A model generated the notes under the pieces. That model saw nothing but the letters and a program-made list of their open reading frames with translations. It made no database searches and was not told where the DNA came from. Made by a program: the position numbers and the translations under genes. Shown in pieces: positions 18,930 through 28,313 of a stretch of 64,000 nt of DNA. The first letter of the stretch is position 1. The number at the start of each line of letters is the position of its first letter. Source of the DNA: a gamma proteobacterium symbiont of Ctena orbiculata (GTDB lineage Bacteria; Pseudomonadota; Gammaproteobacteria; Chromatiales; Chromatiaceae); the NCBI GenBank assembly GCA_003058525.1, contig QBVD01000033.1, forward strand, positions 1 to 64,000. The letters run 5' to 3'.

Positions 18930-20483
18930 TTATTTTCTATATAGAAGTCTATTCATTCCCAATTTATTTAAATAATTCAAAAATAAACTCCTTTCACTCT
19001 TATTGAAACAAATCATAAATACTGAACCTGCATATACTGGCAATAATATCAATATCCAAATAAAAAACATAATCAAAGAACTGATCTCGAAATTATTACT
19101 GACTATATATATGGATACTGCAAATGGAATACATGCCACAAAAGGTAAGATATATACATTAATTAAATATTCTCTGCTATCAAACAGGATGACCTTATTT
19201 GTCAATAGTGGAAGTATAACAACCATAAAAATAAACTGAGGAATCGCAGTACCCAAGGCAACCCCAGCAATCCCTAGATAGTAGATTAATATTATACTCA
19301 AGACCAAATTAGAGATTGCCTCATATATTCTTAACCTCGCGATAATCCTATGTTTATTGATCCCGTACAATAAACTGCTTATTGTAGTGTGTGGTATCGC
19401 CAAAAGTGTGCCTAATGTCAGAATATACAGAACGGCAGATGATCGCTCCACATATTCCTCTCCCATCCATATGCCAATAAGTAAATCACCAACCATAAGA
19501 AAGACAACACAAATTGGAATTGCAATAATTAACGACAGCTTGCTTCCATTTATGAGTAGTTTATTTATACTTTCAGTATCATTACTTGCATCTAATTCAC
19601 TCGCGACCGGATTAAGTACACTATTACTCATCATTATCAATCTACGCAGGTACTCAATCAGATTGCCTGCAATCGCATAAAATGTTACCGATACAACAGA
19701 AGATAATGCTCCAATAACAAGTGCATCTGTATAGAATATCGCTTTTTGACCTAAATTATTAATCAAAACATACAGGCTATAGTTGTATAGCTTTTTTAAT
19801 ATAGGAAATCTATCTTTAAAATTAGATCTCGAAAAAAAGTACGGTATCTCTTCTTCTTTCAATAATTTTTTTGCATATTTATAAATAACTAGATTATTCA
19901 ATGTACCAATAACTAATTGAATAGTTGCCAATGCTATAATACTGAAGCCGGCGTTCAAAAATATTAGAATCAAAATTAGTCTTATTATCGCGAAAATTAT
20001 ACCTACCTTATTAAATATTACATATCGTTGAAGCCCCATCACAATTCCACTAAATGTGTTGAATGCAATCGCCTGGGCAATGTTAATCCCGCATATAAGA
20101 GTTACAATTCTTATCGTTGTTATATCGATACTTTCTATTTCAAAAATATAAGGATATATAGCTGCAAATATTATTGTTATCAACAGGCTTACACATCCAA
20201 TTATTCCATATAGCAATATTGCCGAACTTAAAATCTCATTTAACTCATCTGTCTTTCTTTTCTCTTTATACCTTGATACATACCTAATTACTGACTCTCG
20301 CACACCAAAATCAAGGAGATACAGGTAGCCTGTAAACTGCATTACTATAACCCAAAGACCGTAGTAAGAATTACCAAGTGTTTTAACGATAAACGGAGCC
20401 AGAAAAAATGATATTAAAATATTAACACCAAGATTTGCCCAATTAGAAAAGATATTACTAGTTATTTTTTGTTTGTCTATCAT
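18930..20483 (-). CDS. Polysaccharide flippase (Wzx-like, MOP superfamily)
   Basis: A 517-residue integral membrane protein with about twelve to fourteen hydrophobic segments, beginning with the KQKITSNIFSNW-type N-terminus typical of oligosaccharide flippases of the MOP superfamily. Such proteins move undecaprenyl-linked repeat units from the cytoplasmic to the periplasmic face of the inner membrane. Together with the polymerase-like protein at 7.9-9.1 kb it suggests a Wzx/Wzy-type route (inference). It is the first gene of its leftward run, divergent from the glycosyltransferase at 20916. Confidence 0.87.
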   Translation of the reverse strand: MIDKQKITSNIFSNWANLGVNILISFFLAPFIVKTLGNSYYGLWVIVMQFTGYLYLLDFGVRESVIRYVSRYKEKRKTDELNEILSSAILLYGIIGCVSLLITIIFAAIYPYIFEIESIDITTIRIVTLICGINIAQAIAFNTFSGIVMGLQRYVIFNKVGIIFAIIRLILILIFLNAGFSIIALATIQLVIGTLNNLVIYKYAKKLLKEEEIPYFFSRSNFKDRFPILKKLYNYSLYVLINNLGQKAIFYTDALVIGALSSVVSVTFYAIAGNLIEYLRRLIMMSNSVLNPVASELDASNDTESINKLLINGSKLSLIIAIPICVVFLMVGDLLIGIWMGEEYVERSSAVLYILTLGTLLAIPHTTISSLLYGINKHRIIARLRIYEAISNLVLSIILIYYLGIAGVALGTAIPQFIFMVVILPLLTNKVILFDSREYLINVYILPFVACIPFAVSIYIVSNNFEISSLIMFFIWILILLPVYAGSVFMICFNKSERSLFLNYLNKLGMNRLLYRK

Positions 20484-20915
20484 ACTAATATGATTAAATA
20501 CAGATAATAATTATTTTTTGACCAATTACCACAACTATAAATAGCAGATTAATTGAAACATATAACCCAGATTGTTCTTGCTGACAAGAATTCAGAATTA
20601 TTATTGCAGGAATTAAAACCAAGTATACCTCAAATACTGAGTCGTCAAGCGACTAATTATAATGGTTAACTGTGTTGCGCTGAAAATCATAATTCTACTA
20701 GGTATATAATATTTGCGAGTATTCCTGAAAGCGATCATTATACACCGCACCCCACGCTAATATTCATCCATCAGTTAAAATAACAACGGTAATTTTTGTG
20801 CCTGCCACAACTAATAATTTATGTATTGATTAGATAAGTCGATATAGTATTTATCACTCGATATCATATAATAATCAAAATATCCACAGCTTCTATTTTT
20901 AAATCAATAATAGCG
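20484..20915. other. Divergent AT-rich intergenic region, no gene seen
   Basis: The 432-base gap between the flippase (leftward) and a glycosyltransferase (rightward) must hold promoters in both directions. It is very AT-rich, so many weak -10-like hexamers are present and none stands out. A short GTCG-TCAAG-CGAC hairpin lies near 20640-20655. No believable reading frame was seen. Confidence 0.5.
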
Positions 20916-21950
20916 ATGACCAGTCATAAGCAAAACAAAATACTTGTAGTTACGCTAGGAAAGCACCATGAAAAACCATGGTGGTGGACACATATAGAGA
21001 GAGACGATAATAAATGCGAAATTGACTATCAACGACTGGTGTATAAAGATAAGCATTCACAAGAAATAAACACATATGAATTTCCATCTCTATTCTTTCA
21101 CATACTAAAAGCTTATACAAAATGGCATAAACAGTACGACTATATATTTACTTTTGAATGTGATTTATTGGGCTTTTTCATCAGCATAATACAAAATTTT
21201 ATACTATGGGAAGGAAAACCAAGGCATGTAATTTTACAGTTTATAATGCGCGAAAAAACAAGCGCTATTAATTCAAAAATAAAATATGCAATAATGAAAT
21301 TCTGCTTTAGATCATTACATAAAGCAGTGTGCTCTTCGTCTCTTGAAGCTCGTTATTATTGTGAAGCATTTGACTGGCCAGATAGTAAAACTTTATTTGT
21401 TCCTTTTCATACAGATCCAAACATCCTAAATATGTCTACTCGTGACGATGGTTATGTTTTTTCTGGTGGTAGATCATTTAGGGATTTTACAACTTTAATT
21501 AAATCTCTTGAGAATACTTCATACAATACACTTATCATTGGCCACAAGGCTCAAGTAAGTAATAGGAACGTAAAAATGATACCTCAGGTACCACTTAAGG
21601 AATTCCTAGAACTCATGGCTCACTCCAGTATTGTTATTGTTTCTTTAGAAGACAGAAAGATATCTACCGGCCAAACCATCCTGTTACATGCAATGGCATT
21701 GGGTAAACCGGTTATTGCGACAAACACTACCGGGACATTTGACTATATCGAGTCTGGCAAGAATGGCATTTTGGTACACCCAAATAATCCTTCTGAGTTA
21801 AGTAAACAAATAGACATACTACTAAAGGACAAATCACTTAGAGATGAGATCGGCAAAGCCGCAAAATACTCCATTTTGAATAATTATCTCCCTAAACATT
21901 ATGTGAGAAATATTTACAAAACCATCATACAGGATGATATGTTGTGTTGA
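20916..21950 (+). CDS. GT-B glycosyltransferase
   Basis: A 344-residue protein. The C-terminal half is a recognisable Glycos_transf_1 domain: FSGGRSFRDFTTLIKSL near residue 180, TGQTILLHAMALGKPVIAT near 255-275 and NGILVHPNNPSEL near 290. The usual E-x7-E glutamates are replaced (the loop reads GQTILLHAM), so catalytic assignment is weaker than for its neighbours. The N-terminal domain is not recognised. It stands alone on the plus strand at the edge of the polymer locus and could add a side branch. No clear terminator follows; a large hairpin lies 90 bases downstream. Confidence 0.78.
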   Translation: MTSHKQNKILVVTLGKHHEKPWWWTHIERDDNKCEIDYQRLVYKDKHSQEINTYEFPSLFFHILKAYTKWHKQYDYIFTFECDLLGFFISIIQNFILWEGKPRHVILQFIMREKTSAINSKIKYAIMKFCFRSLHKAVCSSSLEARYYCEAFDWPDSKTLFVPFHTDPNILNMSTRDDGYVFSGGRSFRDFTTLIKSLENTSYNTLIIGHKAQVSNRNVKMIPQVPLKEFLELMAHSSIVIVSLEDRKISTGQTILLHAMALGKPVIATNTTGTFDYIESGKNGILVHPNNPSELSKQIDILLKDKSLRDEIGKAAKYSILNNYLPKHYVRNIYKTIIQDDMLC

Positions 21951-22041
21951 ATCTGTCATTTTTCAGGCCACGTAAAGTAACAGTAACACTTGATTAATCC
22001 GGATCACTTTACTCATCGGTTTCGTGCTATCTTTTTTCCAT

Positions 22042-22103
22042 GGTGGTTCCTTATGGTCTGTACTGTGGTTTGGCAATTACAGTTTTAACAGACCGGAGCC
22101 ACC
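22042..22103. other. Long imperfect hairpin downstream of the glycosyltransferase
   Basis: Three successive stems line up: 22042-22050 with 22095-22103 (8 of 9), 22055-22060 with 22089-22094 (6 of 6), and 22062-22066 with 22079-22083 (5 of 5). There is no run of T after either side, so it is not a standard intrinsic terminator. It lies between two convergent genes. Confidence 0.45.
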
Positions 22104-22183
22104 CCCTCAAAATATGTGCACGTGATAATTTACGTTATCTTTGTATCCAGTGACACCAACAACAGCAAACTTTTCCTAAGTTC

Positions 22184-22215
22184 AAAAAAAAGGGTACCAA
22201 ACCTATTTGGCACCC
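22184..22215 (-). terminator. Intrinsic terminator of the beta-helix gene
   Basis: Read on the minus strand, a 10-base stem (22206-22215 with 22192-22201, one G-U pair) with a four-base loop is followed by eight T (22191-22184). It begins 24 bases after the stop codon of the beta-helix gene. Confidence 0.85.
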
Positions 22216-22238
22216 TCTTTTCCTTTGAGTTTATAAGT

Positions 22239-23642
22239 TTAATATAGAACTGCTGGGCTGGGAGACGCTGTACTAGCTGGTGGTGGGGTAGAACCCCCGG
22301 TACCACCTACTCCAATTACTTCATTGCCCGTTACACGTGCACCTACAGTGATACTTGAACTTGTTCCGTTACCGAGCAAATTCAAAATATCAACACCCGC
22401 ATTGATTGCTGGAGAACTACTGTTGAGCGTTAATGTATTATCGCTCGTGCTAGCAAATTGTGGATTGGCAACTTCTGACCCAACAGTATCTTTATTAAAA
22501 GAACTCTGCCAAGACGAAAAGCTGTAATTTGTATAACTTATGCGTGCGATGTTGTTGTTATTGTAATAATGATTGTGACTATAATTCATACTACTCAAGT
22601 CGCTGATATCCTCACCCTGTATAGCAGTTACATTGCCTACTAACAGGTTATTTCTGAACACCAGGTCTCTATAACCGTTGGTGTTGGGTTTGAAAAAGAT
22701 ACCACCCCAAGAACAGTTGTATATTGTATTATTAACAATATCAACATTAGCGGGACTATAGGAAGTATACCCAATAAAGGTTATACCTGCATGGCTATCA
22801 CGAATAATATTCTGATAGACCCGTGCACCATTTTGTGAAATGACGCCAATTGCAATACCTTCAGCATCAATATTGTGAAGATAGTTATAACGAATGGTGA
22901 CAAGACCAGTATTCTCACCTTTTACAAATATACCACCACTAGAATCTGAAATATCATTATTCTCAATGATCACATTGGTAGTGTAGTAAAGCATTATAGA
23001 AGATCCGTTTCTATTCATACCCGCATTTCTGGTGCCATATAGGGTATTGTTACGAATCACAATGTCGTCAGCACGCTCTAGTCGAATGGCATTGTGATTA
23101 TCATTCCAGCTTGAGGTTACACCTCTTACTGTAAGATTCTCAATCGTAACATTATTAGAACTCCAGACTACAACTGGTCCTGTGTCCGCTTTGGTATTGA
23201 TGTTTCTCTCATCGAGGATAAAGCCATCCCAGACAATATGGCTTCTATTGTATGTTCCTATCAGAGGCTCACCAATTGTATTTGTATTGGAACTCAGAAC
23301 AACATTACCTTCCGCTCTGAATACAATCTCGTTGCCACTCGTCCCCGAATTGGCGGGATTGTAAACTGGGGCATACCTTTCACCAGTCCCCCCAACGCTT
23401 GTATTGTAGTTTCCGGATCTGACTATAACGACATCACCTGCACGAGCAGCCTGACTGGCATTCACGTTCGATGGGGATGAGCTCCCCCAAGTGGCTCGAC
23501 CGAGGGACGCCCAGGGATTTGAACTGCTGTTAGCTTCGTAACTGGTACTATCGTTGCCGGTACTATTGTCGACATAGAGCGTTTTTGCCTGCGCGACTGA
23601 GAAGGCAAGACATAGTGATGTAAAAATTAACAGCTTCTTCAT
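22239..23642 (-). CDS. Secreted right-handed parallel beta-helix protein
   Basis: The start at 23642 is preceded by GAGGGT at good spacing and gives 467 residues beginning with a clear signal peptide (MKKLLIFTSLCLAF...VAQA, cleavage after about residue 19). At least seven beta-helix coils are visible, each with the pattern hydrophobic-x-hydrophobic-x-N-N-x-hydrophobic, for example VIRNNTLYG, IIENNDISDS, DIVNNTIYN and LVFRNNLLVG. Such folds are found in polysaccharide lyases, epimerases and surface adhesins. The C-terminus is a proline/serine-rich tail without a PEP-CTERM motif. Its position beside the exopolysaccharide locus suggests it acts on, or is held by, that polymer (inference). Confidence 0.83.
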   Translation of the reverse strand: MKKLLIFTSLCLAFSVAQAKTLYVDNSTGNDSTSYEANSSSNPWASLGRATWGSSSPSNVNASQAARAGDVVIVRSGNYNTSVGGTGERYAPVYNPANSGTSGNEIVFRAEGNVVLSSNTNTIGEPLIGTYNRSHIVWDGFILDERNINTKADTGPVVVWSSNNVTIENLTVRGVTSSWNDNHNAIRLERADDIVIRNNTLYGTRNAGMNRNGSSIMLYYTTNVIIENNDISDSSGGIFVKGENTGLVTIRYNYLHNIDAEGIAIGVISQNGARVYQNIIRDSHAGITFIGYTSYSPANVDIVNNTIYNCSWGGIFFKPNTNGYRDLVFRNNLLVGNVTAIQGEDISDLSSMNYSHNHYYNNNNIARISYTNYSFSSWQSSFNKDTVGSEVANPQFASTSDNTLTLNSSSPAINAGVDILNLLGNGTSSSITVGARVTGNEVIGVGGTGGSTPPPASTASPSPAVLY

Positions 23643-24615
23643 GATATTACCCTCAACAATCATAGATTGTGTATATTACAGTAGTTGTAACTTGTGTGAT
23701 GCATATAGTGGCCCTTGAGAGAGAATTTAATTCACTGCATTTCTATCAGGAAAGTCGACTCATAAATTTTCCAATAATCATGTTAGCCTTTAATCAAGCT
23801 ATCGATATTTTAGGCCTCGACTCATGGAATTATCATCACATTGTGTCGTTTGTAACCATTAGCAATCAACCAAACGGGTTGATTCAACAAACCTGACAAC
23901 CAGGGCTCTCCGGGCGCTTGAGTATGACTCCATAAAATATTGATAAATAACATATTTTACATTTACCAGCTTAGTGAAACCATGCCAAACACTTAACTAA
24001 CATCCCGGCTTTGTAGTGTGTCAAAAACTCAATCTAAAGCTATTATCGGCAGTTAATAGTAGTTTCTCCATGCGTCAGTTCGCAATTGGATATGATTAAG
24101 TTCACAAAATACTATTGCAATGCAGTATTACCGCTGGTCCATTCAGGATTTAATGTCTTTTCAGGCAACCGAATTAATACACTAAGTCTCCTACTTCCTT
24201 AAATAATAGACTTTAACCAATTCATTAACGGATTCATGTCCAATTGTGCGGATCTTATCCAATACCAGTCCTGTACAGAAGGATTAATATTCTTTTTAAT
24301 CAATAAGTTAACAATCATAATGCAAGCATGCCTATATTGAGTCTTCAGTCATACGGCTGTACAGGTATGCAGATTCACCGAGTAGCTACAAATCAATTTC
24401 CCAGAAACAGGTAAATCTATCAGACACCCTATAAGCAGTATGCCGGGTGAGTGAGTGCATCACTTGTCCTCGGTTATTGTTTATCGCCATATCATGACTT
24501 GTACAATTTACCCATATTAAATACGCGGAAAACTGTAAGTCACATAAGATGAACAGTGCTCAAACTCTAGACTGGTCCGGCAGGCACTCGTGCAATCAGG
24601 AATTTGGCGTAAAAC
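23643..24615. other. Gene-free stretch at the boundary of the polysaccharide locus
   Basis: About 970 bases carry no convincing gene; short frames such as 23669-23896 (+) lack a ribosome-binding site and any family signature. The sequence is moderately AT-rich, intermediate between the polymer locus and the housekeeping genes to the right. Two CTGTACAG octamers occur near 24275 and 24358. It may be decayed coding DNA. Confidence 0.5.
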
Positions 24616-25641
24616 CTATCCCTTTTTTCCTTTTGCGGCACTGAAAATATTTTTGTTGGGTTTCCAAAAGCCTCTTCTCAGTCTTTTCCTGCTTAAGAGA
24701 AAGGCTTCACCCCTACAATTGTAAATAGAGAATTCTTCACAGGACTTGCCGTTGAATACTCTGTGAAGACAATCATTGGTATGCAATAAGGCATCTTCCC
24801 ATTGGGCAAGGTCTAGAGTCCTTTTGGAATCTGCAAATCCCGTATAGATAATAATAGTCTCTCCATCGATACATCCGATCCCATCAAAGACGTTTTGCGG
24901 TTCATAATGAATTGTATTCGAGAGTCGCGCCAATCCTTTTGCCAGTGGTAATGAGGAATATATTGCGTCATATCCCTGACCTGTAGCGGGCAATCCTCCA
25001 AATCCAGAAAACCACAACCCATTTATCGTGGCACGCCCCAATGCCATTCTTTGTTGATTTACGTCACTTTGATGAAACAGCATTTGAGTTTCATTAAAAA
25101 TATTCACCCATTCAGGTCTATCAGTACCATTGGGTAGATAATTTTCAATATGGCGCCCAATCACAAAATCAATATCGTATGTTGTTAATTCCGGGCATTG
25201 CGGAAGCTGCAAATACCAGTCATCCTGATATTGAATTAAAAGAGACAACCCATCCGGTTTGAAATGATCGTTAAAATCCCTGGCTAGGTTCTCTGCTTCA
25301 TTTGGCTTGATATCTAATTGATCGGGGCCAAGCAATAAAACCCTATCCCCGTCTGCCATTAAATGTACCGGGGTTGCTTTTGCCCAACACCTTTTGGCCG
25401 GTACACCATAACCATAATATGAAACAGCGCCAACCGAATAGTCTGAGCCTGAATCACTCGCGATCCCAAACAAATTAAACAGCGTTTCCGTCAAATCGTT
25501 GCCATGGAAAGGAACGACTTTTGAACGTGTCAATAACTTTTCAAGCGTAGTGGGTCTGACTGGCGGCTTTTCGAGTTTGTTTTCCTCATGTGGCCAGAGT
25601 ATATCTGGCAAGAGCAGATGGATGTGCCTCGTATCTTTCAT
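24616..25641 (-). CDS. RpfE-like conserved protein of unknown function
   Basis: The first ATG (25641) gives 341 residues; a TTG six codons upstream is also possible. The HLLLPDILWP start and GLWFSGFGGLP segment recall a proteobacterial family variously annotated as RpfE-type regulator or cofactor-independent phosphoglycerate mutase-like protein, often found beside threonine genes. No catalytic phosphatase or mutase motifs could be recognised with confidence, so no reaction is assigned. It lies 42 bases after thrC on the same strand and is probably the last gene of that operon. Confidence 0.65.
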   Translation of the reverse strand: MKDTRHIHLLLPDILWPHEENKLEKPPVRPTTLEKLLTRSKVVPFHGNDLTETLFNLFGIASDSGSDYSVGAVSYYGYGVPAKRCWAKATPVHLMADGDRVLLLGPDQLDIKPNEAENLARDFNDHFKPDGLSLLIQYQDDWYLQLPQCPELTTYDIDFVIGRHIENYLPNGTDRPEWVNIFNETQMLFHQSDVNQQRMALGRATINGLWFSGFGGLPATGQGYDAIYSSLPLAKGLARLSNTIHYEPQNVFDGIGCIDGETIIIYTGFADSKRTLDLAQWEDALLHTNDCLHRVFNGKSCEEFSIYNCRGEAFLLSRKRLRRGFWKPNKNIFSAAKGKKG

Positions 25642-25683
25642 ATAAGATATACATCGCAATCCGGCAATTCAGAGAATCGATCG

Positions 25684-26826
25684 CTATTCCATGTTTTTTA
25701 AAATAGCTCGCTTAACCTCGTCAAGTTCAGCATCAATCGTGAGCACGGGTGATGTAGATTGTTGTATCGCCGTATCCGGATCCTTGAGTCCATTACCGGT
25801 TAATGTACACACGATACTTGAACCCTCGGGGATTTTTCCTGATTTGACATCACGCATGGCGCCTGCCAGTGATGTGGCTGAAGCTGGTTCACAAAATACA
25901 CCTTCTTGCTGTGCCAGGAGTTTTTGTGCGGCCAGGATCTCCTCATCTGTACATTCATCGAACCAACCTCCAGACTCTTCCTTGACTTTCCAGGCCTGAT
26001 TCCATGATTGCGGATTACCGATACGTATCGCAGTAGCAACTGTATCGGGATCTTTTACAGGCCCCCCGCGTAAAAATGGCGCTGAACCGGAGGCCTGGTA
26101 GCCTACCATTACTGGTTGTTTGCCTGTAACCGCACCCCCCGCAAATTTACATTTCCCGTTACAGTAAGCACATGCCTCAGTGACATGATCCGCCGTGGTG
26201 CAGCTGTATTCACGGTAACCTATCCAGTGCGCGGTGATGTTTCCAGCATTCCCAACCGGTAAACAATGATAGTCGGGTGCATGCCCCAACTCCTCAACGA
26301 TCTCAAAAGAGGCGGTTTTCTGGCCTTGCAGGCGATATGGATTGATCGAGTTGACTATGGTTACGGGGGCATGCGAGGCAACATCTTTTACCAACCGCAT
26401 ACCATCATCAAAATTCCCTTTGATCTGAATTGTAACCGCACCATACATCATTGCTTGAGCAAGTTTTCCCATGGCGATCTTTCCGTCCGGTATCAAGACA
26501 AATGCTGTGATACCTGCACGTGCTGCATATGCAGCTGCCGCAGCCGAAGTATTTCCGGTCGATGCGCAAATGATCGCTTTACTTCCCTCTTCCACAGCCT
26601 TGGTTACAGCCATGGTCATGCCACGGTCCTTGAAGGAGCCTGTTGGATTCAACCCTTCGTACTTGACATAGATATCCACGTCCTTCTCGAGCTGTCGGGG
26701 GATGTTGTTAAGACGTATAAGCGGTGTATTACCCTCGCCAAGACTGATTATCCCGGTGTCATCATGAACAGGCAGTCTGTCGCGGTATCTTTCTATCAAT
26801 CCTGTATAGCGGGTACGGAATGGCAT
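25684..26826 (-). CDS. thrC: Threonine synthase
   Basis: A 380-residue fold-type II PLP enzyme. The lysine that binds PLP lies in GSFKDRGMT (about residue 65) and the phosphate-binding loop is [18 protein letters not shown] (about 90-107). A cysteine pair motif, [10 protein letters not shown], near residue 218 is not part of the catalytic core. It converts O-phosphohomoserine to threonine in the cytoplasm. It follows hom after 139 bases and precedes the RpfE-like gene, consistent with a threonine-pathway cluster. Confidence 0.92.
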   Translation of the reverse strand: MPFRTRYTGLIERYRDRLPVHDDTGIISLGEGNTPLIRLNNIPRQLEKDVDIYVKYEGLNPTGSFKDRGMTMAVTKAVEEGSKAIICASTGNTSAAAAAYAARAGITAFVLIPDGKIAMGKLAQAMMYGAVTIQIKGNFDDGMRLVKDVASHAPVTIVNSINPYRLQGQKTASFEIVEELGHAPDYHCLPVGNAGNITAHWIGYREYSCTTADHVTEACAYCNGKCKFAGGAVTGKQPVMVGYQASGSAPFLRGGPVKDPDTVATAIRIGNPQSWNQAWKVKEESGGWFDECTDEEILAAQKLLAQQEGVFCEPASATSLAGAMRDVKSGKIPEGSSIVCTLTGNGLKDPDTAIQQSTSPVLTIDAELDEVKRAILKNME

Positions 26827-26965
26827 GATATAAACCTCAAAAAAAACTAATTACTGTATCGAAGAGATCAGATCAATATTATGATTTGAATGCTGCTATC
26901 GAAAAGTTGTGAGTATTCGAATCCGGTACGTTTACAATGGCTTCACAAGCTTAAGAAATCACAGT

Positions 26966-28279
26966 TCAACCATCGAGGCGTTCGACGCGTATTCGCATCA
27001 CTTGCCCAAATACAGTTTCCAGTTGCTCTATTTCCGCGATAGCTTTGTTCAGCTGTTTCTCGATGACTTTCTGCGTCAGCATAACCAATGGAACGGTATT
27101 GTCCCCTTCGTTGGGTTCCTTTTGCTGAATCGCTTCGATACTGATCTGCGATTCAGCCAGAATGCTGGCAATTTTAGCAACCACTCCCGGCTTGTCGATA
27201 ACCTGCATACGTAAGTAAAAAGTGGTTTCCACCTCTTCGATGGGTAATATCGCCAAGTCAACCAATTTACCTGGTTGAAATGCAAGATGCGGTACACGGT
27301 TTTCCGGATCTGTCGTCAACATGCGCACGACATCGACCACATCCGCCACAACTGCCGACGCTGTAGGTTCCGAGCCGGCGCCCGCACCATAGTATAGGGT
27401 AGGGCCTACCGCATCGCCTTTAACCAACACGGCATTCATAACGCCGTCCACATTGGCTATGAGACGACGTCTGGGAATCATGGTCGGGTGGACCCGCATT
27501 TCGATCCCTGTCTCTGTCTTGCGAGTAATGCCAAGGTGCTTTATTCGATAGCCAAACTGATCCGCATACTCGACATCCTGCGGTTCGATTTTAGTAATAC
27601 CTTCGGTATAGGTCTTTTCGAATTGGAGTGGAATACCAAAGGCAATGGAACCGAGGATCGTCAACTTGTGTGCAGCATCGATACCTTCCACATCAAAGGT
27701 CGGATCCGCCTCGGCGTAACCCAAAGCCTGTGCCTCTTTGAGGACATCGGCAAACTCACGCCCTTTGTCACGCATCTCTGAGAGTATGAAGTTGCCGGTG
27801 CCATTGATAATTCCCGCAATCCACTCAATATGGTTTGCCGCCAATCCCTCACGAACCGCTTTAATGATTGGAATTCCACCCGCAACGGCGGCCTCAAAGG
27901 CAACCATAACACCCTTTTGCTGAGCCGCTTCGAAGATTTCATTGCCGTGCATGGCAATCAACGCCTTATTGGCGGTGACGACATGCTTGCCATTCTCGAT
28001 AGCCTTCAAGACCAATTCACGTGCAGGGGTATAACCTCCGATCAACTCAATGATAATCTCCAGCTCTGGGTTCTCCACCACGGAAAAGGCATCATCGGTA
28101 ACCTCCACATTCTCGAGTCCGATGAGCTGACTGGGGTCGTATTGTTTTGCTGCCGCATGGGTAATCTGGATGCCCCGGCCTGCCCTGCGAGCGATTTCAT
28201 CGGCATTGCGGGTCAGAACATTCAGCGTACCACCACCCACGGTCCCGAGTCCCAACAAACCAACTTTAACTGGATTCAA
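26966..28279 (-). CDS. hom: Homoserine dehydrogenase
   Basis: A 437-residue protein with an N-terminal NAD(P)-binding Rossmann domain (VGLLGLGTVGGGT, residues 6-18), the central catalytic domain with GIINGTGNFILSEM near residue 165 and the catalytic lysine region, and a C-terminal ACT domain (about 355-430, starting RMQVIDKPGVVAKIA). It reduces aspartate semialdehyde to homoserine; the ACT domain usually mediates threonine feedback. Gene order alaC-hom-thrC is common in gamma- and betaproteobacteria. Confidence 0.94.
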   Translation of the reverse strand: MNPVKVGLLGLGTVGGGTLNVLTRNADEIARRAGRGIQITHAAAKQYDPSQLIGLENVEVTDDAFSVVENPELEIIIELIGGYTPARELVLKAIENGKHVVTANKALIAMHGNEIFEAAQQKGVMVAFEAAVAGGIPIIKAVREGLAANHIEWIAGIINGTGNFILSEMRDKGREFADVLKEAQALGYAEADPTFDVEGIDAAHKLTILGSIAFGIPLQFEKTYTEGITKIEPQDVEYADQFGYRIKHLGITRKTETGIEMRVHPTMIPRRRLIANVDGVMNAVLVKGDAVGPTLYYGAGAGSEPTASAVVADVVDVVRMLTTDPENRVPHLAFQPGKLVDLAILPIEEVETTFYLRMQVIDKPGVVAKIASILAESQISIEAIQQKEPNEGDNTVPLVMLTQKVIEKQLNKAIAEIEQLETVFGQVMRIRVERLDG

Positions 28280-28313
28280 GATCTCTACTCCTGCTGTAAT
28301 AAGCCCAATTAGT

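Noticed and set aside
22239..22400. PEP-CTERM sorting signal in the beta-helix protein
   Set aside because: The C-terminus is a Pro/Ser tail without the Pro-Glu-Pro motif, membrane helix or basic end.
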